From NCBI GenBank assembly GCA_017743475.1, contig JAGHYV010000019.1, positions 1 through 61,406 of the forward strand: a stretch of 61,406 bases of DNA, written 5' to 3'. The translations under genes and the position numbers were made by a program. This document shows positions 58,551-61,406 of the stretch, in pieces. Source of the DNA: Roseiflexus sp. (GTDB lineage Bacteria > Chloroflexota > Chloroflexia > Chloroflexales > Roseiflexaceae). Under the pieces are notes generated by a model. It ran no database searches. It was not told the DNA's origin and saw only the letters and a program-made list of their open reading frames with translations. How positions within the stretch are numbered: the first letter of the stretch is position 1; the number at the start of each line of letters is the position of its first letter.

Positions 58551-59263
58551 GCACGAATGTTTTACCGCCGCCCGACAAAAAAGCCGAATATGTCGAGCAG
58601 ATGTTCAGCCGGATTGCGCCCGGCTACGATACCATGAACGGCATCATGACGCTGGGGTTGGACCGGAAGTGGCGTGCGATGACCGTTGCACTTGCCGCGC
58701 CGCCGAGTTGTGGTCGCGCGCTTGATGTTGGCACTGGCACTGGCGATTTCCTGGTGGAACTGACGTCATGGATGCCAGACGGACTGGCAGTTGGCGTGGA
58801 TTTTACTGTGCCGATGATGCGTGCCGGTCTCCCCAAGATTAGGGACAGACGCGCAGTGTTTGTGGCGGGCGACGCACTGATGCTGCCGTTTGCAGATGAG
58901 AGTTTCGACACCATCACAACCGGCTTTACCCTGCGAAATGTAACCGACATCGCCGCAGCATTCCGCGAAATGTGGCGAGTCGCGCGCGTTGGTGCAACCA
59001 TCGCATGTCTGGAAGTGGCCCGCCCGCGCCACCCGCTGCTGCGAGCGGGACACTGGTTCTATTTCCAGCGGATTGTGCCGTTGATGGCGCGCGCTCTTGG
59101 TGCCGATCCTGAAGCCTACACCTACCTGCCGCAGTCAGCGCGTGTCTTCCCGCCGCCGGAAGAACTGGCGCAGATCATGCGCGCAGCTGGCTGGAGCGAC
59201 GTGATGTACCGCCTGGTGGGGTTGGGTGCGGCCGCCATCCATACCGGCATCAAACGCGGGTAA
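58547..59263 (+). CDS. menG: Demethylmenaquinone methyltransferase MenG/UbiE
   Basis: A 238-residue UbiE/COQ5 methyltransferase. 'YVEQMFSRIAPGYDTMNGIMTLGLDRKWRAM' is the family signature; motif I is 'ALDVGTGTGDFLVEL'; 'DALMLPFADESFDTITTGFTLRNVTDIAAAFREMWRVARVG' is the other signature. It performs the last step of menaquinone synthesis. It follows coaX and precedes the DUF4230 gene by 18 bp. Confidence 0.93.
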   Translation: MSTNVLPPPDKKAEYVEQMFSRIAPGYDTMNGIMTLGLDRKWRAMTVALAAPPSCGRALDVGTGTGDFLVELTSWMPDGLAVGVDFTVPMMRAGLPKIRDRRAVFVAGDALMLPFADESFDTITTGFTLRNVTDIAAAFREMWRVARVGATIACLEVARPRHPLLRAGHWFYFQRIVPLMARALGADPEAYTYLPQSARVFPPPEELAQIMRAAGWSDVMYRLVGLGAAAIHTGIKRG

Positions 59264-59281
59264 CGCTGCCCGGAGGTCGCT

Positions 59282-60166
59282 ATGCCTCGCTATGACGACG
59301 AATCTGAAGAAGAGGAGGAACGACCGCATCAGTTCCGTCGTCGAGAACTGCGCCGCGAGTCGCTGATGGAGCGTCGCCTGCGCCGTGCGCGCGGTGAAGA
59401 GGTGGACGATGTGATCGAAGAAGAGCCGCTCTATCTCCCGTATGACCCGGTCAGAACGGTGCGCTACGGCATGCCGCTGGCAGGCGGAGGATGTGCAGCA
59501 ACAGCACTGTATGCGGCGCTTGGCGCCATCACCGTTGTGCTGCTACTCATGCTCTTCTGGCAGCGGATCGTCGCAACATTTGCACTGAATGTGCCGCAGC
59601 AGGTATTGCAGGTGATTGCAACCCCAACGCCGACGATCCGTGATTGGGGTGGCGCGATTCAGCAGATGAAGAACCTCAACCGCCTGGAAACGCAGCGGTT
59701 CTCTATCGAGCGGGTGGTCGAAGCTTCGACAGCGCGAGGTGATCCGCTCGACGCGCTCCTTGGCGAGCGCCTGCTGCTGATCGCTAGCGGCGATGTGGTT
59801 GCCGGGGTCGATCTGAGCAAACTGACCGAGCGCGACGTCATAATTTCACCTGATGGCGCCAGCGTCACGCTTACCCTTCCCGCATCGGAAATTTTCAGCG
59901 CGCGCCTGAACAACGAACGCACTCGCGTGTACGACCGCCAGACTCGCCTGCTCACCCAACTGACTGGCGGGCAGGACCCGAACCTGGAGACGCAGGCACG
60001 CCAGGAGGCGGAACGCCAGATTCTGGCAGCGGCATGCGAAAATGGCATCATGCAGCGCGCCGCCGATGAAGCGAAACGCTCGATGGAGCAGTTCCTCCGT
60101 CTGCTCGAATTCGAGCAGATCACCGTGATCGCAACGCCGGGACCGTGCGTTGTTGAACAGCGGTAA
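59282..60166 (+). CDS. DUF4230 membrane protein
   Basis: A 294-residue protein: acidic and basic coil at residues 1-60, one transmembrane helix ('ALYAALGAITVVLLLMLFW', about 80-98), then a DUF4230 domain outside ('LNRLETQRFSIERVVEAS', 'GERLLLIASGDVVAGVDLSKL', 'VTLTLPASEIFSARLNNERTRVYDRQTRLLT'). Function is unknown; DUF4230 proteins are widespread bacterial envelope proteins. GGAGG lies upstream of the ATG. Last intact gene before the AT-rich tail. Confidence 0.85.
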   Translation: MPRYDDESEEEEERPHQFRRRELRRESLMERRLRRARGEEVDDVIEEEPLYLPYDPVRTVRYGMPLAGGGCAATALYAALGAITVVLLLMLFWQRIVATFALNVPQQVLQVIATPTPTIRDWGGAIQQMKNLNRLETQRFSIERVVEASTARGDPLDALLGERLLLIASGDVVAGVDLSKLTERDVIISPDGASVTLTLPASEIFSARLNNERTRVYDRQTRLLTQLTGGQDPNLETQARQEAERQILAAACENGIMQRAADEAKRSMEQFLRLLEFEQITVIATPGPCVVEQR

Positions 60167-60181
60167 AGATGCTCCTATAAT
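60153..60181 (+). promoter_or_regulatory. Candidate sigma-70 promoter before the DNA methyltransferase pseudogene
   Basis: TTGAAC (60153-60158), 17-base spacer, TATAAT (60176-60181). The -35 overlaps the last codons of the DUF4230 gene. The position 58 bases before the methyltransferase ATG fits. Confidence 0.5.
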
Positions 60182-60238
60182 TATTTTGCGGTAATGAATG
60201 TCGTTGTCGCTCCTATTTGATCGTATCAAAGGCAGGAC

Positions 60239-61276
60239 ATGGCTGAACAACGCATGTTCAAATTAGAAAATGTTACCATCTACCATCAAGACGCTGCTCT
60301 CGTTTACCAGGATTGGCCAACTCCTGATGTCATTATTTCTGATGGCAGATATGGAGTATCAGGGTTTAAGGGCGACGCCAGAGAACCTGCGGAACTGAAA
60401 GCGTGGTATCTCGGTCATATCCAATCGTGGTCGCGCTACTCCAGACCTGGCACAACACTCTGGTTCGGGAACACTCGGATGGGCAATCGTGCATCCAGTG
60501 CTTGACGAGCATGGCTGGGAGTATGTCGGTTGCAATATCTGGAACAAGGGTATTCAACATATCGCTGGCAATTGTAATTTGCCAGTCTCGAAAGGTTTTC
60601 CTGTCGTCACAGAGGTCTGCGTACAATATGTTCGACGTACAGAGTTTTATCACGAAGGAAAATTATTAAGTTTGAAAGAATGGCTGAGAAATGAATGGGA
60701 AAGAACAGGTTTGCCAATATACAAAACCAATGAGGCATGCAGAGTAATAAATGCTGCATCAAGAAAGTATTTCACACGAGATCACTTATGATACGCCCCG
60801 CCACCTGAGATATTCGAACGAATGGTCGACTATGCCAAAAATACGGCGATCCCAAGGGAAGACCTTACTTTTTCATTTGACGGAAAAAGACCAGCAACTC
60901 AGGATGAATAAAATTATTTCCCACATTCAAAGGGAAATATGGAGTAACTAATGTCTGGAATCATCCTCCTCTTCACAACGAAGAAAGACTAAGAATACAA
61001 GGATCAGGAAAGTATGCACATTTAAATCAAAAACAGATCAAGCTGATTGAACTTATTATTGAGGTTTCTTCAAATCCAGGGGATGTCATATGGGAACCCT
61101 TCGGCGGTCTTTGTACAGCAGGGTTAGTTTCTTGCCTGATGTCCCGAATAGCGTATTGTACAGAAATTGACGAACATACTTACAAAATGGTGATTTCCAG
61201 ATCGGAAGATCATGCCCGGAAAGCACGACAACAACCTCTCCTACTCGAAAGCCTGATCCAATATGAGGTTACTTGA
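60239..61276 (+). pseudogene. N4/N6 DNA methyltransferase with multiple lesions
   Basis: Pieces in three frames assemble into a ~345-residue beta-type DNA methyltransferase (motif IV before motif I). Piece 1 (60239-60505) has 'PDVIISDGRYGVSGFKGD' and 'WYLGHIQSWSRYSRPGTTLWF'. A frameshift near 60470 leads to GWAIVHPVLDEHGWEYVGCNIWNKGIQHIAGN...FPVVTEVCVQYVR. A TGA at 60789-60791 replaces the Trp expected in 'RDHL-W-YAPPPEIFERMV'. After a TAA at 60909-60911 and frame changes up to about 60926, the last piece reads FKGKYGVTNVWNHPPLHNEERL...VIWEPFGGLCTAG (motif I) and ends at 61276. At least four lesions mark a dead gene. Low GC, unlike the rest of the window, suggests recent acquisition. Confidence 0.8.
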
Positions 61277-61331
61277 TGGAAATGCCACAGCGAGTTATAC
61301 ATGATACAAGTTAGCAGTACTTTGATGTTTG

Positions 61332-61380
61332 AGACTCGACAAAGTCTTTACTAGACTTCATCAAGGTTTAGTGGTATACT
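61332..61380 (+). promoter_or_regulatory. Alternating AGACT/AGTCT boxes over a promoter
   Basis: AGACT (61332-61336), AGTCT (61343-61347) and AGACT (61353-61357) alternate in orientation. The third lies within a -35-like TAGACT (61352-61357), and TATACT (61375-61380) follows after 17 bases. An ATG occurs at 61399, so a gene probably begins just beyond the window. Controller (C) proteins of restriction-modification systems bind GACT/AGTC-type boxes over promoters; here the spacings are not the classical ones. Confidence 0.35.
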
Positions 61381-61406
61381 ATTTTCATAAGAACTAAAAT
61401 GGAGGG

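Noticed and set aside
61277-61315. A 12-residue frame (MEMPQRVIHDTS) after the DNA methyltransferase remnant
   Set aside because: Too short. It may be the start of a degraded endonuclease but cannot be supported.
1-61406. tRNA or rRNA genes
   Set aside because: I looked for the T-loop consensus and conserved rRNA stretches by eye and found none convincing. A covariance search would be decisive.

Overview
The window looks like chromosome of a filamentous phototrophic Chloroflexota, most likely Roseiflexus or a close relative. This is inferred from the high-GC coding style, secreted proteins with the Chloroflexota-type 'CFPETGFCISG...NGGLPVFGYP' repeat, many TPTP-type proline/threonine linkers, palindromic intergenic repeats, and a housekeeping mix of Rex, CoaX, MenG/MenH and a bacterial eRF1-like protein. 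I found no rRNA, tRNA or complete CRISPR array.

Layout. 1-6.4 kb: secreted repeat/CAP proteins, an eRF1-like protein, a phosphoribosyltransferase and MenH. 6.4-10 kb: a minus-strand operon of a glycerol-1-phosphate dehydrogenase-like protein, a GH4 glycosidase and a broken ceramidase-like hydrolase. 10-12.4 kb: an AT-richer restriction-modification cassette (C5 methyltransferase, frameshifted endonuclease, Vsr). 12.6-18.4 kb: a complete branched-chain amino acid ABC transporter (livK-G-F-H-M in transcription order). 19.2-19.8 kb: the redox repressor Rex.

19.9-45.6 kb: one uninterrupted minus-strand run of 20 genes, with gaps of at most about 100 bp and many ATGA overlaps. It starts with two CAP-type secreted proteins and a large DUF11 surface protein. 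It then carries a Tad/Flp pilus set: TadE-like pseudopilins, CpaB, two CpaF ATPases, CpaE/TadZ, TadB and TadC. It continues without a break into type IV secretion-like genes: a VirB8-like NTF2 protein, a VirB6-like membrane protein, a cell-wall hydrolase whose M23 domain is split by an M15 peptidase, VirB2-like and VirB3/PrgI-like proteins, a detached VirB4 N-domain and the VirB4 ATPase. It ends with a PEGA/propeller membrane protein and an FtsK-like protein that has lost its P-loop. No relaxase, integrase or intact coupling ATPase is visible. I read this as a hybrid Tad/T4SS envelope machine, probably for secretion or surface assembly rather than DNA transfer. It is the main candidate for a novel system here.

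46.2-60.2 kb: SbcD, a HEPN/MNT toxin-antitoxin pair, a CRISPR-like two-copy repeat, a 2000-residue alpha-2-macroglobulin-like lipoprotein without its thioester, a frameshifted Gfo/Idh/MocA oxidoreductase, a methyltransferase, asparaginase, CoaX, MenG and a DUF4230 protein. 60.2-61.4 kb: an AT-rich tail with a heavily broken DNA methyltransferase and a candidate controlled promoter at the edge.

Decay is a theme. At least five genes carry frameshifts or in-frame stops that I could bridge by translating the other frames: the CAP protein tail, the ceramidase, the endonuclease, the Gfo/Idh protein and the DNA methyltransferase. Some lesions are one-base changes in homopolymers, so sequencing error must be excluded for those.
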